From positions 23,305 through 87,304 of the IMG/VR virus record IMGVR_UViG_3300006921_000009: a stretch of DNA of 64,000 nucleotides; one strand, 5' to 3'. A program made the position numbers and the translations under genes. Source of the DNA: a virus. How positions within the stretch are numbered: the first letter of the stretch is position 1; the number at the start of each line of letters is the position of its first letter. The notes under the pieces are model-generated. The model worked only from the letters and a program-made list of their open reading frames with translations, was not told the DNA's origin and ran no database searches. Positions 22,502 to 31,482 of the stretch are shown here, piece after piece.

Positions 22502-22837
22502 TAATGTAGCACTAATCTACGCACTTATAACACCTAACAAAAGGCGGACGTTATTTGGATCAGGTAAATACCCTTTTAAGGGTGCAGAACAAAAGAAACT
22601 TGTTAAGAAGGTTTAGGTACAAGTCTCTCTGGTGATGACAATGTCAGCAGTTCTTTATAGGTAGATTTCCAACAAACTTAGGGAGAGAAGGTTTGTTATA
22701 CTATCTTTTAGTACACAGGCTACAAAACAATACTACTTCTTACTCTAATAGCCTGTACACAACTCTATTATAGGTGTAGAAAATTCCCCCAAACTAATAT
22801 TCTCTATTATAATCTACATTACTTAATGCATTTTTTT
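22502..22837 (+). ncRNA. Predicted structured non-coding RNA (~330 nt)
   Basis: A full promoter ends at 22501, no ORF of note follows, and a T7 run (22831-22837) lies before the next promoter. Paired segments include AATCTAC/GTAGATT (22514-22520 with 22661-22667), ACCCT/AGGGT (22570-22583), ACTTGT/ACAAGT (22598-22603 with 22619-22624), AACAAAC/GTTTGTT (22671-22677 with 22691-22697), ACAGGCT/AGCCTGT (22715-22721 with 22750-22756) and TGTAGA/TCTACA (22775-22780 with 22813-22818). TAATGTAG/CTACATTA (22502-22509 with 22814-22821) could close the whole molecule, but the promoter predicts a start near 22506-22508, so that helix may be partly untranscribed. I recognise no 6S, tmRNA, RNase P or SRP motif. 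Confidence 0.55.
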
Positions 22838-22870
22838 GTCAAATTATTTTTTATAATGGAAAAGATTACG

Positions 22871-22878
22871 TATATTTG
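22871..22878 (+). promoter_or_regulatory. -7 box TATATTTG
   Basis: Matches TAnnTTTG and lies 28 bases before the 31-residue membrane gene. No TTG at the usual distance. Confidence 0.5.
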
Positions 22879-22906
22879 TAATAATTATTAACTAAACATA
22901 CAAGAT

Positions 22907-23002
22907 ATGGGATTTTTTACAGGATTGTTTCTAGGTGCACTATTAGGTGTGATTGGAGTTAAGTTGTTTCCAGCTGTTATCAAGTTGGTATACAAGAAAT
23001 AA
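22907..23002 (+). CDS. Membrane micro-protein with own promoter and terminator
   Basis: 31 residues (MGFFTGLFLGALLGVIGVKL...VYKK). One transmembrane helix with GxxxG-like spacing and a basic C-terminus. It forms a monocistronic unit: TATATTTG box upstream and a strong terminator 10 bases after the stop. Such insulation supports it as a real gene. Role unknown; holin-like or membrane-signalling functions are possible. Confidence 0.55.
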   Translation: MGFFTGLFLGALLGVIGVKLFPAVIKLVYKK

Positions 23003-23011
23003 TAATACATT

Positions 23012-23054
23012 GACTAGGTATCAGCTAAATAATGCTAATATCTAGTCTTTTTTT
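23012..23054 (+). terminator. Strong intrinsic terminator
   Basis: GACTAGGTATCAGC pairs with GCTAATATCTAGTC (a 14-position stem with one wobble and one mismatch), followed by seven T (23048-23054). Confidence 0.9.
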
Positions 23055-23086
23055 GTTTATTTTATGGAAATAATAATAACAATTAC

Positions 23087-23117
23087 TTGTTAAAACGAAA
23101 TCAATTATGTATCTTTG
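23087..23117 (+). promoter_or_regulatory. Complete Bacteroidota promoter for the chaperonin/terminase operon
   Basis: TTG at 23087-23089, 20-nt spacer, TATCTTTG at 23110-23117, 32 bases before the regulator start. It should drive the transcript through the chaperonins to terminase. Confidence 0.8.
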
Positions 23118-23149
23118 TATTAAGTAAACAAATAATGAACTAAAACATA

Positions 23150-23515
23150 ATGAAAAAGGAATTTAAAATTAACAAAAGTGAAAGGGAAGTCTTCCGCATG
23201 TATGTGGAATTGATTAGACCGTTCCTGAAGGGCTTACGTCCAAGGGAAGCTGATGTTTTTGCTGAGGTTCTTTATCGTTATTATAAGAAACGTGATGTAG
23301 CTAATCAACGAGATAGAGTAGCATTAGTTTTAAATAGTGACAGTAGAGAGCAAATTGCTGACCAATTAGATATGAGTCAAGCAATATTAAGAAACGCAAT
23401 CAGCTCGTTAAGAAAGAAAGGTATTCTAAAAGAAGGGAACATGATTCCTGAAGTATACCAATTAGATCTTAATAAAGGTAAACTAGACTTATCTTTTATA
23501 TTTACAGTAGTTTAA
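23150..23515 (+). CDS. Winged-helix DNA-binding protein, regulator or small-terminase candidate
   Basis: 121 residues. After a basic start, residues 60-95 (RVALVLNSDSREQIADQLDMSQAILRNAISSLRKKGIL) form a clear helix-turn-helix, followed by a wing-like LKEGNMIPEVYQL. The N-terminal LRPREADVFAEVLYRYYKKR helix resembles conserved small proteins of Bacteroidota phages. It is the first gene of the rightward head operon. It could regulate late transcription or serve in packaging; position near terminase does not separate the two. Confidence 0.65.
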   Translation: MKKEFKINKSEREVFRMYVELIRPFLKGLRPREADVFAEVLYRYYKKRDVANQRDRVALVLNSDSREQIADQLDMSQAILRNAISSLRKKGILKEGNMIPEVYQLDLNKGKLDLSFIFTVV

Positions 23516-23542
23516 CTACTTAACTTTAACCGATGAGCAGAC

Positions 23543-23656
23543 ATGACAGCACAAGAAGAATATGACTTAATTGAATTGGGCTTCACTGAAGAGGAGATCA
23601 AGGAAATCAAAGAGGCAGAAAAATCAGCTAAGAAAGACATCAAGGCTGGAAAATAA
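23543..23656 (+). CDS. Small acidic/basic helical peptide
   Basis: 37 residues (MTAQEEYDLIELGFTEEEIKEIKEAEK...). Amphipathic helix with alternating Glu and Lys. It lies 27 bases after the regulator and 7 bases before the next gene. No family recognised. Confidence 0.45.
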   Translation: MTAQEEYDLIELGFTEEEIKEIKEAEKSAKKDIKAGK

Positions 23657-23663
23657 TTAAAAG

Positions 23664-23906
23664 ATGCAAAAGAGAGTAGAAAATATCATTAAGAAAGTAG
23701 CTAAGGAGTCCAACATTCCAGAGTATGTAGCTAAGGCTATAGTGGAATCCCAGTTCCAATGCGCTAGGGAAGCGATGAAGAAAGGAGAATCTGGAAATCC
23801 GGCTACTTTTCTTAATGTGAGACTACGCCACATAGGCTTACTGGTAGCTAAACCAGGTAAAATCAATAAATTACACGCAGTGAGGGCTGCTAAACAAAAA
23901 AAGTAA
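23664..23906 (+). CDS. Small basic protein, possible HU/IHF-like DNA-binding protein
   Basis: 80 residues. VESQFQCAREAMKKGES followed by LNVRLRHIGLLVAKPGKINKL resembles the helix-strand core of HU/IHF-related phage proteins (E-x2-F...GE...GxF-x-V), but the DNA-binding arms are missing. IHF-like genes are a known feature of crAss-like phages. The strongly basic C-terminus (AVRAAKQKK) fits DNA contact. It lies 2 bases upstream of the GroES-like gene. Confidence 0.45.
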   Translation: MQKRVENIIKKVAKESNIPEYVAKAIVESQFQCAREAMKKGESGNPATFLNVRLRHIGLLVAKPGKINKLHAVRAAKQKK

Positions 23907-23908
23907 AC

Positions 23909-24226
23909 ATGACTGAGATTAAAACAGGATACCCAACAGTATTCGGAGGAGACGTAGTAATTGCTAACCCAGCAACAAAAGAGAAAGGTGCTAAAATAGA
24001 TGAGGAAGCATCTAAGTTACCTAACAAAGAGAAAGAGGCATTTCTAGCTACAGTATTGGCTAAAATGTGGGGAGAGATTGAAATCATTGCAGTTGCAGCT
24101 GATTGTGCACGTTTTGTTGCAGGTGATATCGCTTTAGGTACACCTGAATCAATGAAGGGAGCAACAGTTACACCAGATGGTCAATATCTTATTGTAAACG
24201 AAAGAACATTTAAAGGTAAATGGTAG
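23909..24226 (+). CDS. GroES-like co-chaperonin (divergent)
   Basis: 105 residues. The order of features matches GroES: GGDVVIANPATKEKG at the start, WGEIEIIAVAADCARFVAGDIALG in the middle (GroES: GEVLAVG...VKVGDIVIF) and DGQYLIVNERTFKG at the end (GroES: EEVLIMSESDILA). The canonical mobile-loop GGIVL is absent; the stretch KIDEEASKLPNKEKEAF occupies that place. It overlaps the GroEL-like gene by 7 bases, a coupling typical of groES-groEL. T4 gp31 is a precedent for a phage co-chaperonin. Identity rests on pattern and neighbour. Confidence 0.65.
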   Translation: MTEIKTGYPTVFGGDVVIANPATKEKGAKIDEEASKLPNKEKEAFLATVLAKMWGEIEIIAVAADCARFVAGDIALGTPESMKGATVTPDGQYLIVNERTFKGKW

Positions 24227-25725
24227 GAGATTTTGTAACCATCTTAAAAGGAGAGGAGGTTCGTGCCAAATTATTAGAAGGTAGTACGGAGGCAGCTGAT
24301 GCTGTCTCTACTACTTTTGGACCTTATGGTAAAAACGTGGCAATCACTATGAAGTACAATGTACCTGTAGTGACAAAGGATGGTGCAACAGTAGCAGGGT
24401 ATATTAAGTTAAGAGACCAGGCTAAGAATGTAGCAGCACAATTAATTAACCAAGCAGCAAATGAGACTGCTAAGATTGCAGGTGACGGTACTACTAGTAC
24501 TACAGTATTAACTAAAGGTCTTGTTGAGAGAGCTTTTAAATTAATTTCTACTGGTGTTCAGCCTATGCAACTAAAAAGAGATCTACTAGCTGTACAACCT
24601 ATAGTGTTAAGTGAGTTAGCTAAGATGAGTTCTCCAGTAGGACCAACCAGTATTAAATCAATTGCTCTTGTAGCCTGTAATGGTGATGACGCAATGGCTG
24701 AATTAGTTACTGAAGCTTTTTCTGTAGTAGGAGAAGGAGGTCACGTTACTGTAGCAGACTCACGTAGCTATGAAACTACACTAGATGCAACAGACGGTAT
24801 TAAATTAGATCGTTCACATATCTTGCCTTCATTAGCAGGTGGTAGAACAAACATAAGACATAAAGACTGTAAGATTGCAGTACTAGATATGGATATTACA
24901 ACTGCAGAAGATGCATTGACTATCTTAGGTGTCCAGGAAGAACTTGGTAATCCTTTATTAGTTATTTGTAATGACCTAACGGGTGCAGCAGCAGAAGTTA
25001 TAGCATTTAATAAAGAGAAGCATAAAATTGCCCTTGAGGTGATACGTGCTCCTTTCATTGCGGAAGCAAGAAAAGAGGCGTGCATTGATCTGGCATGCGT
25101 TGCTGGCGCAACGCTTTTGAGTAAGCAAGCAGGTTGGGAAGTATCTGACTTTCAAGCTACACACTGTGGTAGTTCTGAAAGCGTTGAGATGACTTTAAAG
25201 GAAACGAACATTATTGGAAGACTCGGTAATGAGGAAGAGATCGCAAAGAGAGTATCGTTTTACGAAGATAAGATAGCAGAGGACAAAGAAGGACTAGGAG
25301 ATAACTATAAGAAAAGGTTAGCTTTCTTTACTTCAGGTGCAGCTGTTATTTATGTAGGAGGATCAAATGAAACAGAAGTTGGAGAAAAGAAGACTAGAAT
25401 TGATGATACAATCCGTGCAGTACGTAGTGCTATGGAAGAAGGATTCGTTACCGGTGGTGGATTGACTTATGGTCGCCTGGCAATCGGAGACCTAGCGAAG
25501 AAGTCTACGGAAGGAGCAGCAATACTATCAGAAGCTTTAGCTGACATTGTAAATGTTATTCTAAGTAACTCTGGTATTGTTACACCGGCTCAGCATAAAG
25601 AAAGTGTAGAGACGTTAAACATTATAGATCCAACGTTAGTAATTAAATCAACAATCACGAATGCAATTGGCGCAGCCACTATGATATTCACAACAGATTG
25701 TATAGTAATTAGAGAGGAAGATTAA
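24220..25725 (+). CDS. groEL: GroEL-like chaperonin (Hsp60)
   Basis: 501 residues, against 548 in E. coli. It aligns from the first residue. Key motifs are kept: FGPYGKNV, VVTKDGATVA (Asp54, equivalent to D52), AGDGTTSTTVL (Asp89, equivalent to D87), the D398 region IDDTIRAVRSAMEEGFVTGGG, and IVTPAQHKE. The C-terminal GGM tail is missing (ends IVIREED) and the apical domain is divergent (LDRSHILPSLAGG...APFIAEARKEAC). It should form an ATP-driven folding chamber with the GroES-like partner. It sits upstream of terminase, portal and capsid genes in the late operon, suggesting folding of virion proteins. Confidence 0.92.
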   Translation: MVGDFVTILKGEEVRAKLLEGSTEAADAVSTTFGPYGKNVAITMKYNVPVVTKDGATVAGYIKLRDQAKNVAAQLINQAANETAKIAGDGTTSTTVLTKGLVERAFKLISTGVQPMQLKRDLLAVQPIVLSELAKMSSPVGPTSIKSIALVACNGDDAMAELVTEAFSVVGEGGHVTVADSRSYETTLDATDGIKLDRSHILPSLAGGRTNIRHKDCKIAVLDMDITTAEDALTILGVQEELGNPLLVICNDLTGAAAEVIAFNKEKHKIALEVIRAPFIAEARKEACIDLACVAGATLLSKQAGWEVSDFQATHCGSSESVEMTLKETNIIGRLGNEEEIAKRVSFYEDKIAEDKEGLGDNYKKRLAFFTSGAAVIYVGGSNETEVGEKKTRIDDTIRAVRSAMEEGFVTGGGLTYGRLAIGDLAKKSTEGAAILSEALADIVNVILSNSGIVTPAQHKESVETLNIIDPTLVIKSTITNAIGAATMIFTTDCIVIREED

Positions 25726-25726
25726 T

Positions 25727-26014
25727 ATGGAAAAAAAGGAAGAGTTCATAACTGAGCTAGAGAATTTCTTAACTGTAGTAAAAGACAATGGTATTTCTGC
25801 CATTGCCTTTTGCTCAGATGAGGAAGAGAGGATGAGGTTGTTAGGATTTATGCAAAGCATAACGAGACAAGAGATTAAATTAAAACAATTATTCAAAGCT
25901 TATGACGATGAGATGAATCTAGAGATTATAGCAGATGGGGATGAATTAGACCTAGAAACTATTGCAAAAGGTGATTCTATGTTACAAGCTGTAAAAATAG
26001 ACGGAAATGGTTAG
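25727..26014 (+). CDS. Hypothetical acidic protein
   Basis: 95 residues, acidic. The N-terminal half is helical (EKKEEFITELENFLTVVKDNGISAIAFCSDEEERMRLLGFM); the C-terminal half has two related segments (LEIIADGDELD and LETIAKGDSML), suggesting an internal repeat. It starts 1 base after the chaperonin stop and overlaps the next gene by 8. No family recognised. Confidence 0.6.
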   Translation: MEKKEEFITELENFLTVVKDNGISAIAFCSDEEERMRLLGFMQSITRQEIKLKQLFKAYDDEMNLEIIADGDELDLETIAKGDSMLQAVKIDGNG

Positions 26015-26582
26015 TATGGTTAAAACCTGGCTTATCAATGAAAATTACTGGACTCTTCACCCTATGGTGCAAGAGTTTAGTGCGTTTAAGAAGTTACATA
26101 GTAAAGATAAATCTAAAGGCAAAAAAGAATCCTCTAAGTTAATGTGGGGAATAGCAATGCTTATAGATCCACATGAAGATAACAAGCTACGTACTCAACC
26201 ACATGAGACACGTATCAAAATTATTAATGAGGATTGGTTTGATCCTAAATTTAATTGGAATCATCCAGAGATAGTAGAGCTTATAGAGACCTATAAAGAT
26301 TTTTGTTTGACTGTGTCAGAGAAAGAGTTAGTTAGGTATGAGAAGAAGTTAGCTCAAAGAGGTGACTTTATTGATAGAACTAATTACTCGCTAGACGCTT
26401 ATGATGAAGACTCAGGTAAAGTAATTAAAGGAACAGCAGCACAACTAGATAAAATGATGGTAGACTCAGGCAAGATATTTGATGAGTTAGAGAAAATCAA
26501 AGAGAAGATCGGTAAAGAGGATATAGACGGACAACTGAAAGGTGGAGCTATAGAATCAGCTGCTGATAAAGGAGAAATATAA
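26007..26582 (+). CDS. Putative small terminase / packaging protein
   Basis: 191 residues, directly upstream of the large terminase with TAATG overlap. It is helical and charged, with YEKKLAQRGDFIDRTNYSLDAYDEDSGKVIKGTAAQLDKMM and a coiled C-terminus (IFDELEKIKEKIG), features of conserved proteins found before terL in this phage group. The start could be ATG at 26007 or 26016. Assignment as TerS is by position only. Confidence 0.5.
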   Translation: MVSMVKTWLINENYWTLHPMVQEFSAFKKLHSKDKSKGKKESSKLMWGIAMLIDPHEDNKLRTQPHETRIKIINEDWFDPKFNWNHPEIVELIETYKDFCLTVSEKELVRYEKKLAQRGDFIDRTNYSLDAYDEDSGKVIKGTAAQLDKMMVDSGKIFDELEKIKEKIGKEDIDGQLKGGAIESAADKGEI

Positions 26583-28885
26583 TGGGAGATATAGTAGATC
26601 ACTTTATAAAGATTAAGAACCGTAATAATTTCTTAATTTCAGAAGTGCCTAAGTTGCATCCGCAGTCATTAGGTTACTTAAAATATTGGAAGAGACACAA
26701 GAAACGTATCATTGAAGGTTTCTGGTCACAAGATAATGCAAACATATCAGTTAACGTAGATGAAGATCTAAGTAAAGATGTATTAAATAGTAAAGGAGCC
26801 TGGCGATTTATGCCAGGTAACCTTTATTTTTATGTTAACTTTGGTATTATATTGCATAGACCAGAAGACGCACCAAAGTCAGCACCTAAAAGTAAGATAC
26901 GTCCTTTGCTCAGAGATATAGACTGGGAGCTATTCTATAATCTCTTAGAGGCTAGAGGGTTTTCAGGGTTTGCGGATGATGAACAATACTCTTCTAACAA
27001 AGAGTTAATTAAAAAAGATTTTAAGGGTAAACATGATAAAACATGCTTTAACTCTAAAGGAGAACTAAAAGAATACATAGATCCTAGGGAGTATTTGCGT
27101 AAGCTACATACTAAACCACTAGGGATGCCATTGTATGAGAATATGGCACAAGATTTTTTCTGGTTTGCCTGTCGTGGTATTGGAAAGTCTTTTAGTATCG
27201 GTGTAGGAACTATTCTACATGAGCTAATAACAGACGGAGCTAAAGCCTATACAGAACAGTCAAGAAAGAATCCATCTAAAGTAGAGTTGTTCGTAGGAGC
27301 AGCATTATCTTCTAAGTCATCAGACTTATTAGCTAAAACAAAACAAGGAATGGAAAATCTTCCTGGAGATTGGGAAGAAGGAGAGTTCTACACACCATCA
27401 CCATTAGCTAAGACTATGGGCGGTGGACTAGGACCAAATAATATGAAGAAACCATGGGCTAACCTTTATGAAAAGAAAGTTGGTGGTACATGGAAGTCAT
27501 ACGGATCAGGTTCTAATATCAAACACGGTATTTATACTTCTGAGAATCCAGAGGCAGCAGCCGGTGGTCGTTATGCATTAGCAGTAGTAGAGGAGTGGGG
27601 TCTTTTAGGGAACTCATTAACTGTACACGGTTCTAATACAGCCACAATGATGGATTACCCTTGGAAATTTGGTACAGGTGTGTGGATAGGAACCGGTGGT
27701 AACGTTGAGAAGATACAAGAAGGTGAGATTATGTTTAGAAACCCTAAAGGTTTTGAGGCACTATCTTTTCCAGACTTATGGGAGTCATCCGGAGATATTG
27801 GTTGGTTTGTACCGGCTTACTACGGGATGAATGACTTTAAAGACAAGAACGGTAATACTGATGTTGCTGCAGCAATGGAATTTATTGAGGATAGACGTGC
27901 AGAGAAGCGTAGATCAAAAGATTCATCTGCATTATCATTAGAAATGATGAATTACCCTATTGTACCATCTGAAATGTTTTTGAATGCTAAAGGAGCTATG
28001 TTCCCACAAGCAGAATTAAAAGTTCAGTTAGCCAATGTTACATCTAGACCACAAGAGTTTGAGAATGCTCACTACCATGGTGACCTAGTATGGGACGATA
28101 AAGGAAAATTAAAATGGCAAAGGACCTCAGCACAAAAGCTAGAGAGACAATACCCAATTGATAACAATAAAGATCGCCCTGGTGTAATAGAGATTATAGA
28201 GATGCCTAAGAAAGATAACAATGGTAATGTAATTACTAATCGTTATATTCAAGGGACGGATACATATGATGATGATGAATCTAAAACAACATCATTAGGA
28301 TCTACATTTATAATGGACACCTGGACAGAAAGAATTGTAGCTGAGTATACGGGACGTAGAGGAACTAAAGATTTCTATGAGATATGTAGGAAACTTAACA
28401 TCTTCTATAAGTCTATACACAACTATGAGCAGAATAAGAAAGGTTTATACACATACTACGACCAAAAGAACAGTACACATTTATTATGTGATACTCCAGA
28501 GTCTTTAAGAGATGTCGCAGATATTACTATATCTAAGATAGGTAACAAAAGAAAAGGTACGTATGCTTCTAAACCAATTAACGCTTACGGATTAAGGCTA
28601 ATACTTGACTGGCTTACATCTCCTGCATACGGAGAAGATGAAGATAGTGAGATCTTAAATTTACACAAGTTACGTAATGAAGGTCTAATCAGAGAGTTAA
28701 TGAACTTTAACACAGAGGGCAACTTTGATAGGGTGTCAGCTATGATTATGGTAATGATAATAAAAGAAGAGAGGATTAAGTTTGTAGAAAGAAAACAGCG
28801 TCAAAAAGTAGCTACATTGCTAGATGATGAGTTTTTTACTAGGAATTTTGAGCAGAGAATCCAGAAAGGGTTTGGAAATGGTTAA
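26582..28885 (+). CDS. terL: Terminase large subunit
   Basis: 767 residues. Packages DNA into the prohead. The ATPase has Walker A FACRGIGKSFS (about residue 200), Walker B ALAVVEEWG, and a following TGTGVWIGTGG region; the C-terminal part has acidic clusters fitting the nuclease (RYIQGTDTYDDDESKTTS, then ADITISKIG). Length is typical of crAss-like terminases. It sits between the putative small subunit and portal. A promoter for the portal gene overlaps its 3' end. Confidence 0.85.
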   Translation: MGDIVDHFIKIKNRNNFLISEVPKLHPQSLGYLKYWKRHKKRIIEGFWSQDNANISVNVDEDLSKDVLNSKGAWRFMPGNLYFYVNFGIILHRPEDAPKSAPKSKIRPLLRDIDWELFYNLLEARGFSGFADDEQYSSNKELIKKDFKGKHDKTCFNSKGELKEYIDPREYLRKLHTKPLGMPLYENMAQDFFWFACRGIGKSFSIGVGTILHELITDGAKAYTEQSRKNPSKVELFVGAALSSKSSDLLAKTKQGMENLPGDWEEGEFYTPSPLAKTMGGGLGPNNMKKPWANLYEKKVGGTWKSYGSGSNIKHGIYTSENPEAAAGGRYALAVVEEWGLLGNSLTVHGSNTATMMDYPWKFGTGVWIGTGGNVEKIQEGEIMFRNPKGFEALSFPDLWESSGDIGWFVPAYYGMNDFKDKNGNTDVAAAMEFIEDRRAEKRRSKDSSALSLEMMNYPIVPSEMFLNAKGAMFPQAELKVQLANVTSRPQEFENAHYHGDLVWDDKGKLKWQRTSAQKLERQYPIDNNKDRPGVIEIIEMPKKDNNGNVITNRYIQGTDTYDDDESKTTSLGSTFIMDTWTERIVAEYTGRRGTKDFYEICRKLNIFYKSIHNYEQNKKGLYTYYDQKNSTHLLCDTPESLRDVADITISKIGNKRKGTYASKPINAYGLRLILDWLTSPAYGEDEDSEILNLHKLRNEGLIRELMNFNTEGNFDRVSAMIMVMIIKEERIKFVERKQRQKVATLLDDEFFTRNFEQRIQKGFGNG

Positions 28886-28902
28886 ATAAATAAGTATCTT
28901 TG
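28872..28902 (+). promoter_or_regulatory. Complete promoter upstream of the portal gene
   Basis: TTG at 28872-28874 (inside the terL 3' end), 20-nt spacer, TATCTTTG at 28895-28902. Confidence 0.75.
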
Positions 28903-28931
28903 TAAAACAATCTTAAACAACTAATTAAGAA

Positions 28932-31352
28932 ATGAGTATATATACAGACGCAGAGTTTCCTTCTCAGAAGAGAAGTAAAGCTCAAAAGAATAAGGCTTGG
29001 CGTAAAAGTTGTGTAAATGGAGCTGAACAATTAGCTCTATTTGCTGACGAAGGTGTCAGGTCTTCTTACAGAAACAAGAGAATTAATTATGATCTCTATT
29101 CTGACATTCTAGATCCAGCAGATGTGGAGAAAATTTGTAATCCTATGATGACGCCAGGTTTGGCTGCACCAGCAAAGATGCAAAACTATCCTATTTGTAA
29201 TCCTAAGATTGACCTATTAGTAGGTGAGTCTATTAGTAGGAAGTTTGATTGGAAAGTAAGAGTATTGAATGATGATGCTATCTCTGAGAAAGAATCAGAA
29301 TTACTTGAGAAGTTCACAGGCTTAATGACAGCTCACATATCTAACAAAGATATTACTGAGGAGCAAATGAAAGCAGAACTTAACAAGTTCCAGCAATGGG
29401 CTGATTACGAGTACCAAGATTTACGTGAACGTACAGCAACGCAAATATTAGAGTACCTTTATAAAGACCTTAGATTACACCATGTGTTTTCACAAGGATT
29501 TAAAGATGCTTTAATCTCAGCAGAAGAATGCTACCAAGCAGATATTATTGCTGGTGAGCCTGTACTAAGAAAAAGAAACCCTAAGAATGTACACACGGTA
29601 CGTTCAGGAGAATCTAACAAGATTGAGGATTCTGATATTATAGCTTTAGTAGGTTATAATTCTCCAGGACAAATTGTTGATGAGTTTCATGAATACCTAA
29701 CTGATATAGAGGTAGCTAGAATAGAAGGTGGTTTAACATCTGCAGAGTCTAGTCCAGGTAAAGGTGGAATTGACATTGGTAAGAAAGGTGATTTACCTTT
29801 AGCTTCTAATGACGGTATCCTGATGAGTTCATTGGCTAATGACGTAGGATACGGATCACAATTTGATGATAGTGGAAACATTAGAGTAACACAAGTATAC
29901 TGGAAGTCTTTACGTAAGGTAAAGAAAGTAAAGTATTATGATGAAGAAGGTGAAGAACAACACGACATCTTTGATGAGTCATATAAAATAAATAAAGAAG
30001 CAGGTGAAGAAGAAACTATTCTTTGGATATCTGAATGGTGGGAAGGAACTAAAATTGGTGGTAACATCGGTGAAGGTAGTGACTCAGCAATATACGTTAA
30101 GATGCAACCTAGACCTATACAGTTTAGATCAATGGAGAACCCAAGTAAATGTCATCCTGGTATTGTAGGAACAGTTTACAACACTAATGATAACAAAGGT
30201 GTTTCTCTTATGGACCGTATGAAGCCTTACCAATATCTATACAATGTATTAGCTTATAATACAGAAGTATCTATTGCTAAGAACTACGGTAAGATTATGC
30301 GTATTGATATGGCTAGTATCCCTGAGAATTGGAAGGTTGATAAATGGTTAAGTTTTGCACAAGGTATGAACGTAGCTTTTTATGATTCTTTTAAAGAGGG
30401 TAACAAAGGTGCATCACAAGGTAAGATAGCAGGAACAATGAATCAAAATGCTCCTGTAATTGACTTAGAGATGGGTAACACTATACAGCTCTATATGAAC
30501 ATGATGGCATTTATCAAGCAAGAGCTTGGTGAGATTGCTGGAGTATCATCTGCTAGACAAGGACAAATACACAGTAGACAATCTGTAGGTAACACACAGA
30601 CAGAGATGACACAATCATCACACATTACTGAGTACTGGTTTCTTGAGCATGAAGAGACTAAATTAAGAGCAATGAACATTTTGTTAGAGACAGCAAAACA
30701 CGCTTGGAGAGATAAGTCTAACAAAAAAGTACAACACGTACTAGATGATGGTTCTACTACAATGTTTGATGTAGATACAGAACAATTTAGAGAATCAGAA
30801 TTTGGTTTACAAATAACTAACGGTAATAACTCACACGAGATACTACAAACAATGAAAGGATTAGCTCACGCAGGTATACAAACTGGAGCAGTTAACTTTA
30901 CACAGTTGTTAGATATTTACTCTACAGCATCTACAGGTTCTATACGTAGAAAACTTGAAAGAGCAGAACGTGAGAAACTGGAGCGTGAAGATAAGAATGC
31001 AGAACGTCAACAAGAAATGCAACGTGAACAAGCTGCTGCGATGGCTAAAGAAGCCGAGAAAGCAAGAGATTTCCAACGTGAAGAGTGGGACAGAAAGTCA
31101 ATGATCAATGATGATAACAATGACACTAAGCTTGAGATAGAACGTATGCGTAAGGATAATGAAGATTCAAGATATTATGAAGAATCTAAATTAAACAAAA
31201 ACGATGACGGAGGACATATGCATGCAATGCATGAGTTAAAGGTTGAGGCAGATAAGATTAAACGTGATTATGAGCTTAAAAATAAAGAACTTGCTGAGAA
31301 GATAAGATCTAATAAAGCTAACGAAAAAATCAAAGCTAAGGCTAAGAAATAA
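28932..31352 (+). CDS. Portal protein
   Basis: 806 residues. The dodecameric ring through which DNA enters the head, by position after terL and length close to crAss-like portals. The N-terminal third has AKMQNYPICNPKIDLLVGESISRKFDWKVRV, the middle has IKQELGEIAGVSSARQGQIHSRQSVGNTQTEMTQSSHITEYWF (a portal-like helix-loop segment), and the last ~130 residues form a long charged coiled coil (ERAEREKLEREDKNAERQQEMQREQ...) ending in a Lys-rich tail. Own promoter and terminator. Confidence 0.8.
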   Translation: MSIYTDAEFPSQKRSKAQKNKAWRKSCVNGAEQLALFADEGVRSSYRNKRINYDLYSDILDPADVEKICNPMMTPGLAAPAKMQNYPICNPKIDLLVGESISRKFDWKVRVLNDDAISEKESELLEKFTGLMTAHISNKDITEEQMKAELNKFQQWADYEYQDLRERTATQILEYLYKDLRLHHVFSQGFKDALISAEECYQADIIAGEPVLRKRNPKNVHTVRSGESNKIEDSDIIALVGYNSPGQIVDEFHEYLTDIEVARIEGGLTSAESSPGKGGIDIGKKGDLPLASNDGILMSSLANDVGYGSQFDDSGNIRVTQVYWKSLRKVKKVKYYDEEGEEQHDIFDESYKINKEAGEEETILWISEWWEGTKIGGNIGEGSDSAIYVKMQPRPIQFRSMENPSKCHPGIVGTVYNTNDNKGVSLMDRMKPYQYLYNVLAYNTEVSIAKNYGKIMRIDMASIPENWKVDKWLSFAQGMNVAFYDSFKEGNKGASQGKIAGTMNQNAPVIDLEMGNTIQLYMNMMAFIKQELGEIAGVSSARQGQIHSRQSVGNTQTEMTQSSHITEYWFLEHEETKLRAMNILLETAKHAWRDKSNKKVQHVLDDGSTTMFDVDTEQFRESEFGLQITNGNNSHEILQTMKGLAHAGIQTGAVNFTQLLDIYSTASTGSIRRKLERAEREKLEREDKNAERQQEMQREQAAAMAKEAEKARDFQREEWDRKSMINDDNNDTKLEIERMRKDNEDSRYYEESKLNKNDDGGHMHAMHELKVEADKIKRDYELKNKELAEKIRSNKANEKIKAKAKK

Positions 31353-31365
31353 AAGAAGTTACAGG

Positions 31366-31395
31366 AGTGATAGTTAATTTTAGCTATCACTTTTG
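31366..31395 (+). terminator. Intrinsic terminator after the portal gene
   Basis: AGTGATAG (31366-31373) pairs with CTATCACT (31384-31391), followed by TTTTG. Confidence 0.85.
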
Positions 31396-31449
31396 TAATT
31401 TTTATTATTATGGAACGTAATTTATAGTAGATAATTAAAATAATATATC

Positions 31450-31457
31450 TATATTTG
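31450..31457 (+). promoter_or_regulatory. -7 box TATATTTG before the scaffold/capsid genes
   Basis: Fits TAnnTTTG, 25 bases upstream of the scaffold candidate. No clear TTG at -33. Confidence 0.5.
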
Positions 31458-31482
31458 TAATAAGTAAACAAAAACAGAGAGA

